DNA from: Treponema brennaborense DSM 12168
GTDB taxonomy: Bacteria > Spirochaetota > Spirochaetia > Treponematales > Treponemataceae
Length of the DNA: 64,000 nucleotides
NCBI RefSeq assembly: GCF_000212415.1
Contig: NC_015500.1
Span: 434,001-498,000 of the forward strand
Direction of reading: 5' to 3'
Below the pieces are notes generated by a model. It was not told where the DNA came from and ran no database searches. It worked only from the letters and a program-made list of their open reading frames with translations. Below, piece after piece: positions 44,121 to 52,849 of the stretch (position 1 is its first letter; every line of letters begins with the position of its first letter). Position numbers and translations under genes: made by a program.

Positions 44121-46637
44121 TTATAGAACGGACGCGGTGCCGGCGTCGTCCGGATTGTCCGCGATAATACCGCATAAATCATGAAAATGACGCACGAACA
44201 AATCCGTAATCCGCGGGTCGAACTGTTTACCGCGTTCGGCGCTCATGATTTCAAAAACGGTCTGCGGCGGAAACGGTTGTTTGTACGACCGTCTGCTTAT
44301 GAGAGCGTCGAATATATCCGCAACGGCGGTGATGCGCGCCGCGATGTGTATCCGTTCTCCGGCAATTCCTTCCGGATAGCCGCCGCCGTCCCAGTGTTCG
44401 TGGTGCTGCTTCGCAATGACGCGGGCGTACGCCATGATCGGGCCGGGCGCGTTGTGCAGCAGTATTTCGCCGTCTGTCGTATGACGTTTTACGACGGCGA
44501 ATTCCGCTTCCGTCAATTTGCCGGCCTTTTCCAGAATTTCGGGCGGAACGAACAGTTTTCCGACGTCGTGCAGCATGGCCGCAATGGAAATATACTCCAG
44601 TTCGCTGCCGTCGTAACCGAGCTGCGCGGCAAGAAACCGCACGCATTTTGAAACGCGTGTAACGTGCGCGGCGGTTTGTCCCGATTTGTTTTCTACGATG
44701 CTTGCAAGCGACTCCAGTACTTCGTACTGGCTTTTTGTCACTTCCTGCATGAGTTCCGTTTTTTCACCGATCAAAGATTCGATATTCCGGCTCAAATTGT
44801 TGACGCATCGGACGAGTACGCCGATTTCGTCTTTTGCCTTTTCAGGCATACGCAAGTTGAACTTTCCGCCGCTGATCTGCTCGATGACGCTCGTGGTATG
44901 CCGCAGTTTCCGCGTGAACAGCAGCGCCGCACCGGCGCATATGCTCGCCAAAAGCAACGCGTATCCGGCGAGCATATACGGCGGCCACAGAATGAAAAAC
45001 TGTTCCCGTATGCTTTCGATTGCCGTGTACAGGCACACGTAGCCGACTGCGCGCTGCACCGGATTCGCAACGGCCGAATAAGCGAGAATCAGCTGCCGCT
45101 CTTCCATGAAAAGAGTGCCGTGCGGTTCGGTCGAGCCGGAAAGCAGCCGATTGACCAGCAGCGATCTGCCGAATATGTCCGCGTATCCCCGGTTCGACGC
45201 GATGATGCCGAAATTGCCGTTTGCGTTTTCGGGAATGACGGCCAGAGCTGCGGTATCTGATTCTATTTCGTAAAGACCGTAGTTGTCCACGAGCAGCCGG
45301 CTCAATTTTGCGTAATTTTCCGATGCGGCGGCCGAACTGTTTTTTATTTCCGAAACGGTGTTTTCATCGATTATTTGCGCCGTCAGGTGTGCTTTTTTCT
45401 GCAAAAAATCCATATGCTGGCGGACGTACTGTCCGTATTCGGAATAAATGGCGAAGAAACCTATTCCGATGAAACAGAGAAACGCAGTAAGCGCGTACAG
45501 CACGAGTTTCGTCGCGACGTATCTGCCCTGCACGAGCACTAACCAGAGGATGCACGCCTGAGCGTATATGAGTGCGCCGATCAAAAGCGGCATACGGATC
45601 AGTTTTATCAGCTGCAGCACTGCTTCTTTTATGAACGGAAGAAACGGCAGTTTTGCCCGCGTCTGCAGCTGTCTGACGATGGAATCTTTCGCGTACCACG
45701 GAATTCCGTTTGAAATACCCATAACGGCGTCCGGCTGTACGGCCAGTTCAAAAACGTTTTCATTGAACGGAATCAGGCTGTGCCATTCGGGTTTAAGCAG
45801 CGTGCCGTTCCGTAATTCATACAGTTTCCGTTCCCAGTAATCGTAGACATACGTGCAGCCGCCCGTATACCGTACGTAATACGGGCGGACGCCGGTATCT
45901 TCGGGCACTGCGTATTCGCTCCGGTACAGTGCCTGCTGTGTTCCGCCAAGCGTGCCGGTACCGAGTTCGCCGGTGATTTTGGCGTACCGGTACGTTCCGT
46001 CGGGGTACGCCGCTACGTCGTTATATAGAAACGGAATGTCGCTTTCAAGTTCTTCCGCCACCGAAACGGTTCCCGTGGCAAGCTCGATCCGGTACAGCTG
46101 CGCTTTATAGATTTGATACCGGGTAAAAAACAGCGTGCCGTTTTCGGCGTACAGCGGTGACGTCCGTACCGTCTGTTTTTGGTCGACGGCCGTGTAATCG
46201 ATCGTAAACAGCCGTTTGACGAACGTTCCCGCGGAGTCGTACTGGCAGATAAAGTCGGTCAGCGTGATGCCCCGTGCGTTTTGCGTTGAGAGATAAAAAT
46301 ACAGGTTGTCGTTTTCATCGAGCGCGAGTCCGGTTATTTTCTGGTTTTTCTTTGCGTCGATATGGAATTTCAGCAAACCGTCGGGCTTGATGCATAAAAT
46401 CCTGAACGAGTCATCGTTGATTACCGTACTGCCGTCGCTCATAACGGCTAGTTCCGTCGGAGTTCCGCAGCTCACCGTCTGTTGTCGGACATCGAGTACG
46501 GTTTCGTTTATCGTCAGTTCCTTCACGCAAAGCATCGCGGCGAGCACTCCGGAGGCCAGTACCAAATACCGCCAGATGAACACGCTCGATAAAATATCCG
46601 TCACTTTCCGTTTGAGGTACGCATTACTTTTGTGCAT
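44121..46637 (-). CDS. Membrane HD-GYP c-di-GMP phosphodiesterase with periplasmic sensor and HAMP
   Basis: 838 residues from ATG 46637 (MHKSNAYLKRKVTDILSSVF); an in-frame ATG at 46697 is possible but has no ribosome-binding site. One transmembrane helix near residues 18-36 precedes a periplasmic region of about 330 residues with propeller-like strands (VMSDGSTVINDDS, LALDENDNLYFYLS). Further hydrophobic helices lie at about 350-405 and 550-572, followed by a HAMP domain (SVIEQISGGKFNLRMPEKAK). The HD-GYP domain at about 640-825 is complete: HVTRVSKCVRFLA, AAMLHDVGKLFVP, VIAKQHHEHWDGGGYPEG, and DIFDALISRRSYKQPF. It should hydrolyse c-di-GMP in response to an extracytoplasmic signal. Confidence 0.9.
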   Translation of the reverse strand: MHKSNAYLKRKVTDILSSVFIWRYLVLASGVLAAMLCVKELTINETVLDVRQQTVSCGTPTELAVMSDGSTVINDDSFRILCIKPDGLLKFHIDAKKNQKITGLALDENDNLYFYLSTQNARGITLTDFICQYDSAGTFVKRLFTIDYTAVDQKQTVRTSPLYAENGTLFFTRYQIYKAQLYRIELATGTVSVAEELESDIPFLYNDVAAYPDGTYRYAKITGELGTGTLGGTQQALYRSEYAVPEDTGVRPYYVRYTGGCTYVYDYWERKLYELRNGTLLKPEWHSLIPFNENVFELAVQPDAVMGISNGIPWYAKDSIVRQLQTRAKLPFLPFIKEAVLQLIKLIRMPLLIGALIYAQACILWLVLVQGRYVATKLVLYALTAFLCFIGIGFFAIYSEYGQYVRQHMDFLQKKAHLTAQIIDENTVSEIKNSSAAASENYAKLSRLLVDNYGLYEIESDTAALAVIPENANGNFGIIASNRGYADIFGRSLLVNRLLSGSTEPHGTLFMEERQLILAYSAVANPVQRAVGYVCLYTAIESIREQFFILWPPYMLAGYALLLASICAGAALLFTRKLRHTTSVIEQISGGKFNLRMPEKAKDEIGVLVRCVNNLSRNIESLIGEKTELMQEVTKSQYEVLESLASIVENKSGQTAAHVTRVSKCVRFLAAQLGYDGSELEYISIAAMLHDVGKLFVPPEILEKAGKLTEAEFAVVKRHTTDGEILLHNAPGPIMAYARVIAKQHHEHWDGGGYPEGIAGERIHIAARITAVADIFDALISRRSYKQPFPPQTVFEIMSAERGKQFDPRITDLFVRHFHDLCGIIADNPDDAGTASVL

Positions 46638-46713
46638 TTTACAATTTTTCTCCGGAATCGACTGCGAGTTCGTTGACTGAAACCGGCAGCGATTCATTCT
46701 TGCATACCAGTTG

Positions 46714-46743
46714 ATTATACAATAGCTTGCGTGCGATCGTCAA
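46714..46743 (-). promoter_or_regulatory. Promoter of the HD-GYP receptor gene
   Basis: Minus-strand TTGACG (46743-46738), 18-base spacer, TATAAT (46719-46714); +1 near 46707. Divergent from the glpK promoter. Confidence 0.65.
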
Positions 46744-46776
46744 TTAATCGATATGGAATATCTCTCCGGCAAAAAC

Positions 46777-46806
46777 TTGACACCGGCAAAATACATTTGA
46801 TACAAT
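46777..46806 (+). promoter_or_regulatory. Promoter of glpK
   Basis: TTGACA (46777-46782), 18-base spacer, TACAAT (46801-46806), followed by AGGAG at 46815-46819 and the ATG at 46825. Confidence 0.75.
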
Positions 46807-46824
46807 GATTTTACAGGAGTCTGC

Positions 46825-48321
46825 ATGAAACGATACGTCGTCGCGCTGGATCAGGGAACGACCAGCAGCCGCTGCATCATATTCGACCGCGAACAGCGCG
46901 TCGTCTGTCAGGGGCAGCGCGAATTTACCCAGTATTATCCCAAACCCGGCTGGGTCGAACAGGCTCCCATGGAGATTTATTCGTGCCAATACGGCGTGCT
47001 GATGGAAGTTCTTGCGCAGAGCGGCATTCCCGTTTCCCAAATCGCCGGAATCGGCATTACGAATCAGCGTGAAACGACGATCGTCTGGGATCGGGAAACC
47101 GGGCATCCGGTCTATAACGCGATCGTCTGGCAGTGCCGCCGGACGGCGAAATTGTGCGAAGAACTGAAAAAGGACGCCGCGTTCGCCGCCGCCGTAACCG
47201 ACAAAACGGGACTGCTCGTGGACGCGTATTTTTCGGCAACCAAAATAAAATGGATTTTGGACAACGTGCCGGGCGCGCGTGAAAAAGCGCGCGGCGGCGA
47301 ACTGCTGTTCGGTACCGTCGACACCTGGCTCGTCTGGAAACTGACCGAAGGGCGGCTGCACGTTACCGATTATACGAACGCGAGCCGCACGATGCTGTAC
47401 GATATCAACCGTTTGTGCTGGGACGAGGATATCTGCGCCCGGCTCGATATTCCGACGGCGATGCTGCCGGAAGTTCACAATTCGAGCGAAATATACGGTA
47501 CGATGAACATTCAAGGCAAAGAAGTTCCGCTGGCGGGCATCGCCGGAGACCAGCAGGCAGCGCTGTTCGGCCAAACGTGTTTCGAGCCGGGCGACGTAAA
47601 AAATACGTACGGAACCGGCTGCTTTTTGCTCATGAACACCGGCGACACGGTGTGCCGCAGCAAAAACGGGCTGCTTTCCACGATTGCCGTGGGACTGAAC
47701 GGTTCGGTGCAATACGCGCTTGAAGGCAGCGTATTCGTCGGCGGCGCGGTTATCCAGTGGGTGCGCGACGAACTGCGGCTCATAACGGAAGCCTGTGACG
47801 CCGAATATTACGCGCGAAAAGTGCCGGATTCCGGCGGCGTGTATTTGGTGCCCGCCTTTACGGGGCTGGGCGCACCGTATTGGGACATGTACGCGCGCGG
47901 TTGCCTGATCGGGCTGACGCGCGGCACCAAACGCGAACATATCATCCGCGCCGCGCAGGAATCGATTGCGTATCAGACTTTCGATTTGGTGCGTGCGATG
48001 GAAAAAGATACCGCGCTTCGGTTGGGAACGCTCAACGTCGACGGCGGTGCGACGCGCGATAAATTCCTGATGCAGTTTCAGGCGGACATTTTGGGAACAC
48101 CGGTGCAGCGGCCGCTCGTCCGTGAAACCACCGCGCTGGGAGCGGCGTTCCTTGCGGGATTGGCAACGGGATTCTGGCACGATACGGATGAAATACGGCA
48201 GCTGCGTCTTTTGGACAATCGGTATCTGCCGCAACTGCCGCCGGAACGGCGCGCGTCGCTGCTGGACGGCTGGCATAAAGCGGTCGGGCGCAGCCTCGGC
48301 TGGGCGGAACCGGAAGCGTAA
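46825..48321 (+). CDS. glpK: Glycerol kinase
   Basis: 498 residues, FGGY kinase family, phosphorylating glycerol to glycerol-3-phosphate. It opens [20 protein letters not shown] (phosphate-1 motif) and carries [60 protein letters not shown] and the C-terminal [17 protein letters not shown], a full match to GlpK. Length is normal. It has a clear promoter and ribosome-binding site of its own, with no glpF or glpD adjacent, so glycerol uptake genes are elsewhere. No terminator directly follows its stop; the next strong hairpin is 160 bases downstream, beyond the glnN promoter. Confidence 0.97.
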   Translation: MKRYVVALDQGTTSSRCIIFDREQRVVCQGQREFTQYYPKPGWVEQAPMEIYSCQYGVLMEVLAQSGIPVSQIAGIGITNQRETTIVWDRETGHPVYNAIVWQCRRTAKLCEELKKDAAFAAAVTDKTGLLVDAYFSATKIKWILDNVPGAREKARGGELLFGTVDTWLVWKLTEGRLHVTDYTNASRTMLYDINRLCWDEDICARLDIPTAMLPEVHNSSEIYGTMNIQGKEVPLAGIAGDQQAALFGQTCFEPGDVKNTYGTGCFLLMNTGDTVCRSKNGLLSTIAVGLNGSVQYALEGSVFVGGAVIQWVRDELRLITEACDAEYYARKVPDSGGVYLVPAFTGLGAPYWDMYARGCLIGLTRGTKREHIIRAAQESIAYQTFDLVRAMEKDTALRLGTLNVDGGATRDKFLMQFQADILGTPVQRPLVRETTALGAAFLAGLATGFWHDTDEIRQLRLLDNRYLPQLPPERRASLLDGWHKAVGRSLGWAEPEA

Positions 48322-48432
48322 TCGCCGCTCGGCGGTTATACTCACGCGGTTACGTTTTCTCAGTTGCGTTTCCGCGGAAAATTCCATGCCGTTCCTGCTG
48401 CGTTTTTTTTGCAAGAAAATAACGCGTACCGG

Positions 48433-48461
48433 TTGACTTTTTTATTACAAAAGTATATAAA
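48433..48461 (+). promoter_or_regulatory. Promoter of glnN, upstream of a leader terminator
   Basis: TTGACT (48433-48438), 17-base spacer, TATAAA (48456-48461); +1 near 48468. A strong terminator hairpin begins only 12 bases later, before glnN. Confidence 0.6.
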
Positions 48462-48479
48462 GTAACAGTAAACATCAAT

Positions 48480-48522
48480 GGCGATGTGAACGACGAAAAC
48501 CGTTCACATCGCCTTTTTTTTT
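48480..48522 (+). terminator. Leader terminator / attenuator ahead of glnN
   Basis: Perfect 13-bp stem GGCGATGTGAACG / CGTTCACATCGCC, eight-base loop, then nine T. It lies between the predicted glnN promoter and the glnN start. A weaker hairpin, ACATC / GATGT at 48472-48487, would compete with its 5' arm. Confidence 0.85.
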
Positions 48523-48567
48523 AATTCTTCCCGGCGCGTACCGGATGAGATGATAGGGGGCAATAAA

Positions 48568-50655
48568 ATGAGTACAGTTCCTGAACTGTTCGGAAGCATG
48601 GTTTTCAATGAAACAGTCATGAAAGAACGGCTTCCCAAGGATACTTTCAAAGTATTGAAAAAAACGATGGACGAAGGCTCTCCGCTCGAGGAAGGCGTTG
48701 CGAACATCGTTGCAAACGCGATGAAAGACTGGGCCGTGGAAAAAGGAGCGACCCATTATACGCACTGGTTCCAGCCGATGACCGGCATTACGGCTGAAAA
48801 GCACGACAGTTTTATTTCTCCGCAGACGGACGGAACCGTTATCATGGAATTTTCCGGAAAAGAACTGATCAAGGGCGAACCCGACGGCTCCAGTTTTCCT
48901 TCCGGCGGTATCCGCGCAACGTGCGAAGCCCGCGGATATACGGCGTGGGATCCGACGTCTCCTGCTTTTATCAAGGACGGCTCGCTGTGCATTCCGACGG
49001 CGTTCTGTTCCTACGGCGGTGAAGCGCTGGACAAGAAAACGCCGCTTCTGCGCTCCATGGACGCGATCGACAAACAGGCCAAGCGCATCCTGAAACTGTT
49101 CGGTAAAACGGTAAAGCGCGTCTGCACGACCGTCGGCCCCGAACAAGAATATTTTCTGATCGACAAAACGCTGTGGGAACAGCGCAAGGATTTGATTTAT
49201 ACCGGCCGGACGCTGTTCGGCGCCAAACCGCCGAAAGGGCAGGAATTGGAAGATCACTACTTCGGAACGATCAAGCCGCGCATTTCCGCGTATATGAAAG
49301 AACTCGACGAAGAATTGTGGAAGCTGGGCATTCTTGCCAAGACGAAGCACAACGAGGTTGCGCCCGCGCAGCACGAAATGGCGCCCATTTTTACGACGAC
49401 CAACATCGCCGCCGACGACAATCAGCTGACGATGGAAATGATGAAAAAGGTTGCCGCCCGGCACGGTTTGGTGTGTCTGCTGCATGAAAAACCGTTCGCC
49501 GGCGTGAACGGTTCGGGCAAACACAACAACTGGTCGCTTTCGACCGATAAGGGTGAAAACCTGCTCGAACCGGGCAGCACGCCTGAAGAAAACGCCCAGT
49601 TTTTGCTGATTCTGACCGCGATCATCAAAGGTATCGACGAATATCAGGATCTGCTGCGCGCGTCCGTCGCGACGGCCGGCAATGACCACCGTCTGGGTGC
49701 CAACGAAGCGCCGCCGGCGATCATTTCGATGTTTTTGGGAGACGAGCTGGACTCCATTCTGGAATCCATCCGCACCGGCAAACCGTACGACCGCAAGGCG
49801 AAGGAAGTGCTCCGCCTCGGCGTAGACGCGCTGCCCGCGTTTCCCAAAGACAATACGGACCGCAACAGAACGTCGCCGTTCGCGTTTACCGGCAACAAAT
49901 TCGAGTTCCGCTCGCTCGGGTCGAGTCTGTCGATTTCATGCCCGAACATCATGCTGAATACGATTGTTGCCGAAGAATTTGCCCAGTTTGCCGATATTCT
50001 GGAAAAATCCAAGGATTTTACCAAAGATCTGAACGAACTGATCAAAAAGACGCTGAGCAAACACCACCGGATCATTTTTAACGGAAACGGCTATTCGGAC
50101 GAGTGGGTGCGTGAGGCGGAAAAACGGGGGTTGCTGAATCTGAAAACGACGTCCGACGCAATGCCGTATTTTATCGCGCAGAAAAACATCGATATGTTCA
50201 AAAAGCACGGCGTCTATACGGGTACGGAAATGAAGGCACGCTACGAGATTCAAATGGAAGAATACGTAAAAGTGCTGAACATTGAAGCGCTGACCATGAT
50301 CGAAATGACCCGGAAACAGATCGTTCCGGCGGTGTTCAAATATCTGCAATCGGTTTCCGCGACGGCAGCCGGTATCAAGGCGCTGGTTCCCGGAGCGGAA
50401 TGCAGTGCCGAAGCCGGAATCGTTCAGACCGTTTCCGGACTGTGCGACGCGGCGGTAAAGAAAATCGCGGCGCTTGAAACGGCGATGCTGAACAGCAAGG
50501 AATGCGCGGATATCACCGCTGAAGCGAAGTTCTACACGGCGTCCGTTATTCCGGCTATGACGGAACTGCGTGCGGTTGCGGACGAGCTTGAAACGCTGGT
50601 CGGCGAAGACTATTGGCCTTTCCCGACGTACGGCGATCTGCTGTTCAGAGTCTGA
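48568..50655 (+). CDS. glnN: Glutamine synthetase type III
   Basis: 695 residues; makes glutamine from glutamate, ammonium and ATP. The start [20 protein letters not shown] at 48568 has GGGGG seven bases upstream. The length (about 700 rather than 450) and the motifs mark the GSIII class: [75 protein letters not shown] and [20 protein letters not shown]. It is followed by the ammonium channel-PII fusion, so the two make an ammonium assimilation pair. Control is probably at the leader terminator rather than by adenylylation, which GSIII lacks. Confidence 0.96.
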   Translation: MSTVPELFGSMVFNETVMKERLPKDTFKVLKKTMDEGSPLEEGVANIVANAMKDWAVEKGATHYTHWFQPMTGITAEKHDSFISPQTDGTVIMEFSGKELIKGEPDGSSFPSGGIRATCEARGYTAWDPTSPAFIKDGSLCIPTAFCSYGGEALDKKTPLLRSMDAIDKQAKRILKLFGKTVKRVCTTVGPEQEYFLIDKTLWEQRKDLIYTGRTLFGAKPPKGQELEDHYFGTIKPRISAYMKELDEELWKLGILAKTKHNEVAPAQHEMAPIFTTTNIAADDNQLTMEMMKKVAARHGLVCLLHEKPFAGVNGSGKHNNWSLSTDKGENLLEPGSTPEENAQFLLILTAIIKGIDEYQDLLRASVATAGNDHRLGANEAPPAIISMFLGDELDSILESIRTGKPYDRKAKEVLRLGVDALPAFPKDNTDRNRTSPFAFTGNKFEFRSLGSSLSISCPNIMLNTIVAEEFAQFADILEKSKDFTKDLNELIKKTLSKHHRIIFNGNGYSDEWVREAEKRGLLNLKTTSDAMPYFIAQKNIDMFKKHGVYTGTEMKARYEIQMEEYVKVLNIEALTMIEMTRKQIVPAVFKYLQSVSATAAGIKALVPGAECSAEAGIVQTVSGLCDAAVKKIAALETAMLNSKECADITAEAKFYTASVIPAMTELRAVADELETLVGEDYWPFPTYGDLLFRV

Positions 50656-50700
50656 GGCTGGTGCAGATATTGACGGAGCGTGCGGTCAACGGCTGACCGT

Positions 50701-50820
50701 GCGTTCAGCAGACAACTGCGCGTTCAGCAGACAACTGCGCGTTCAGCAGACAACTGCGCGTTCAGCGGTCAGCTGCGCGTTCAGCAGACAACTGCGCGTT
50801 TAGCAGACAACTGCGCGTTC
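50701..50820 (+). repeat. 19-bp tandem repeat, six copies plus six bases
   Basis: Unit gcgttcagcagacaactgc at 50701, 50720, 50739, 50758, 50777 and 50796, with a partial copy at 50815. Copy 4 has three substitutions and copy 6 one; the others are identical. Each unit contains GCAG-ACAA-CTGC, a small hairpin. It begins 46 bases after the glnN stop and fills much of the 328-base glnN-amt gap. Confidence 0.95.
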
Positions 50821-50837
50821 GTGGGATTCATATTTAA

Positions 50838-50870
50838 ACTGACGGATTTTAAGTCAAAATCCGTATCAGT
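50838..50870. other. Imperfect inverted repeat without T-run
   Basis: ACTGACGGATTTT, five bases, AAAATCCGTATCAGT: 13 paired bases with a two-base bulge. It lies between the 19-bp repeat array and the amt leader. There is no terminal U-tract on either strand, so it may be an mRNA-stabilising hairpin or an operator. Confidence 0.6.
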
Positions 50871-50907
50871 CGGTTCGGGCTAAAACCGAATCGGCGTTAG
50901 GCACAAC

Positions 50908-50959
50908 GGCGTGCACCTTTTTTGCGTATCGGACGCGGAAAGGGTGCGCGCCTTTTTTT
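50908..50959 (+). terminator. Leader terminator / attenuator ahead of the amt-PII gene
   Basis: 10-bp stem GGCGTGCACC / GGTGCGCGCC (one G-U pair) with a 25-base loop, then seven T, only 25 bases before the amt start codon. It either ends glnN transcription or attenuates amt. Confidence 0.75.
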
Positions 50960-50983
50960 ATATTTTTTTGAAGGGGGCTTTTT

Positions 50984-52726
50984 ATGGAAGCTGAATCGAT
51001 TATCAAGGCTGCGTCGGAAGCTGCAGCCGGCGACATCTGGGGCGTTTGGTTCCTGATGGGAGCCGCACTCGTTTTCTTCATGCAGTGCGGTTTTGCAATG
51101 GTAGAAACCGGTTTTACCCGGGCAAAAAATGCCGGAAATATCATCATGAAAAACCTGATGGATTTCTGCATCGGAACCGTCATGTTTATCCTGATCGGTT
51201 TTACGCTGATGATGAGTGAAAATTATCTGTTTGGCTTTCTCGGAATGCCCAACTGGCAGATTTTCACCGATTACGCCAATTTTGAATGGTCGAGTTTCGT
51301 CTTCAACTTGGTGTTCTGTGCGACGTCCGCGACGATCGTCTCCGGCGCCATGGCGGAACGCACCAAGTTCAGCGCATACTGCATTTATTCGGCGGTTATC
51401 AGCGCGGTCGTGTATCCGATTGAAGCCGGCTGGGTGTGGAATTCGCAGGGCTGGCTGGCGCAGCTGGGATTTATCGATTTTGCCGGTTCCGCTGCGATTC
51501 ACATGGTTGGCGGTACTTCCGCTCTGATCGGTGCGGCCATCCTCGGTCCCCGAATCGGTAAATATTCCCGCGACAAAAGCGGCAAAGTAACGAAGGTCCA
51601 CGCCATTCCCGGTCACTCGCTGACACTGGGTGCGCTCGGCTGCTTTATCCTGTGGTTCGGCTGGTACGGATTCAACGGTGCCGCCGCTACCGCGCTCGAC
51701 GGCGTGGGCGGCTTGGCTTCGATTTTCGTTACCACGACGATCGCACCGGCGGTTGCAACGTGCGTAACGATGGCTTTTACCTGGATTAAAAACGGCAAAC
51801 CGGACGTGTCGATGTCTTTGAACGGTTCGCTCGCCGGATTGGTCGGCATTACGGCCGGCTGTGCCGCACTGGATGCGTTCGGTGCGATTATGGTCGGTCT
51901 GGTGTCGGGTATCCTGATCGTGGTCGTGGTCGAAGGTCTCGATATGAAACTGCATATCGACGATCCGGTCGGTGCGGTTGCCGTTCATATGGCGAACGGT
52001 ATTTGGGGTACGCTTGCCGTCGGATTGTTCGCGGTTGAAGGCGGTCTGTTTTACGGCGGCGGATTCAGTCTGTTGGGCGTTCAGGCGCTCGGCGTGATTT
52101 CGATTCTTGCCTGGACGACGGTGTGTATGCTGATTACGTTTACCGTGATCAAAAAAGTACACGGACTGCGCGTTTCCCGTGAAGAAGAAATCATCGGTCT
52201 GGATAAACTGGAACACGGAATCCTTTCCAGTTATGCGGATTTCGTTCCGGCGTTTCACGCCGAATTCGGCGAATCGGCCAATGCCGGTGAACCGGTCGCT
52301 CCCCCGGAGACCGCGGTTCCCGTAACGACCGTTACGACCGAAAAAGCTTCCAAGCCCGCCGGTGCGGTCAAATTGTCGAAAGTGGTTATCGTAACCCGCC
52401 AGAACAAATTCGACAGTTTGAAAGTTGCGCTGAACGCCATCGGCGTAACCGGTATGACGGTGGCCAACGTAATGGGCTGCGGTATCCAAAAAGGTGCGAG
52501 CGAATACTACCGCGGCGTGCCGGTGGAAATCAATCTGCTGCCCAAAATTAAAGTGGAAGTCGTGGTGTCGAAAGTACCGGTAAGCACCGTTATCGAGGCG
52601 GCCAAAAAAGCCTTGTACACGGGCCATATCGGCGACGGAAAGATTTTCGTCTACGACGTTGAAGACGTCGTAAAAGTCCGTACCGGCGAAACCGGCTACG
52701 ATGCGCTCCAGAACGAAGATGAATAG
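50984..52726 (+). CDS. amt: Ammonium channel fused to a PII signalling domain
   Basis: 580 residues. Residues about 15-410 are an Amt/MEP channel with eleven expected helices; key marks are FMQCGFAMVETGFTRAKNAG, DFAGSAAIHMVGGTSALIGA (the Asp and His of the pore entrance) and AVAVHMANGIWGTLAVGLFA (pore His). A Pro/Ala/Thr linker (about 425-460) leads to a complete PII domain (about 463-570): KLSKVVIVTRQNKFDSLKVA, T-loop GCGIQKGASEYYRGVPVE, and LLPKIKVEVVV. The uridylylated Tyr51 of GlnB/GlnK is replaced by Val, so control must come through ATP/ADP/2-oxoglutarate binding. GAAGGGGGC precedes the ATG. Fusing gate and plug removes the need for a separate GlnK. Confidence 0.95.
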   Translation: MEAESIIKAASEAAAGDIWGVWFLMGAALVFFMQCGFAMVETGFTRAKNAGNIIMKNLMDFCIGTVMFILIGFTLMMSENYLFGFLGMPNWQIFTDYANFEWSSFVFNLVFCATSATIVSGAMAERTKFSAYCIYSAVISAVVYPIEAGWVWNSQGWLAQLGFIDFAGSAAIHMVGGTSALIGAAILGPRIGKYSRDKSGKVTKVHAIPGHSLTLGALGCFILWFGWYGFNGAAATALDGVGGLASIFVTTTIAPAVATCVTMAFTWIKNGKPDVSMSLNGSLAGLVGITAGCAALDAFGAIMVGLVSGILIVVVVEGLDMKLHIDDPVGAVAVHMANGIWGTLAVGLFAVEGGLFYGGGFSLLGVQALGVISILAWTTVCMLITFTVIKKVHGLRVSREEEIIGLDKLEHGILSSYADFVPAFHAEFGESANAGEPVAPPETAVPVTTVTTEKASKPAGAVKLSKVVIVTRQNKFDSLKVALNAIGVTGMTVANVMGCGIQKGASEYYRGVPVEINLLPKIKVEVVVSKVPVSTVIEAAKKALYTGHIGDGKIFVYDVEDVVKVRTGETGYDALQNEDE

Positions 52727-52766
52727 CGTTTCATACAGGTAAAAATCTCCATTTCAAAAATAGAAG

Positions 52767-52803
52767 ACCGGACGGAATCGCGGCAGCGTTCCGTTCGGTT
52801 TTC
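52767..52803 (+). terminator. Probable terminator after amt
   Basis: 11-bp stem ACCGGACGGAA / TTCCGTTCGGT (one G-U pair), 11-base loop, short TTT tail. Moderate strength. Confidence 0.65.
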
Positions 52804-52849
52804 CTTGTATTTTAGCATTTCTGATGTTATACTGTATCCGGAGTTTTTG

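Noticed and set aside
46744-48414. 556-codon minus-strand ORF opposite glpK
   Set aside because: Antisense shadow of a textbook glycerol kinase; its product is Arg-rich with no domain.
48478-48489. Three-codon leader ORF (Met-Ala-Met) before glnN
   Set aside because: Too short, no ribosome-binding site, and it lies in the terminator stem.
50897-52627. 576-codon minus-strand ORF opposite amt
   Set aside because: Antisense to a clear channel-PII gene; the His/Arg-rich product is typical of a mirror frame.
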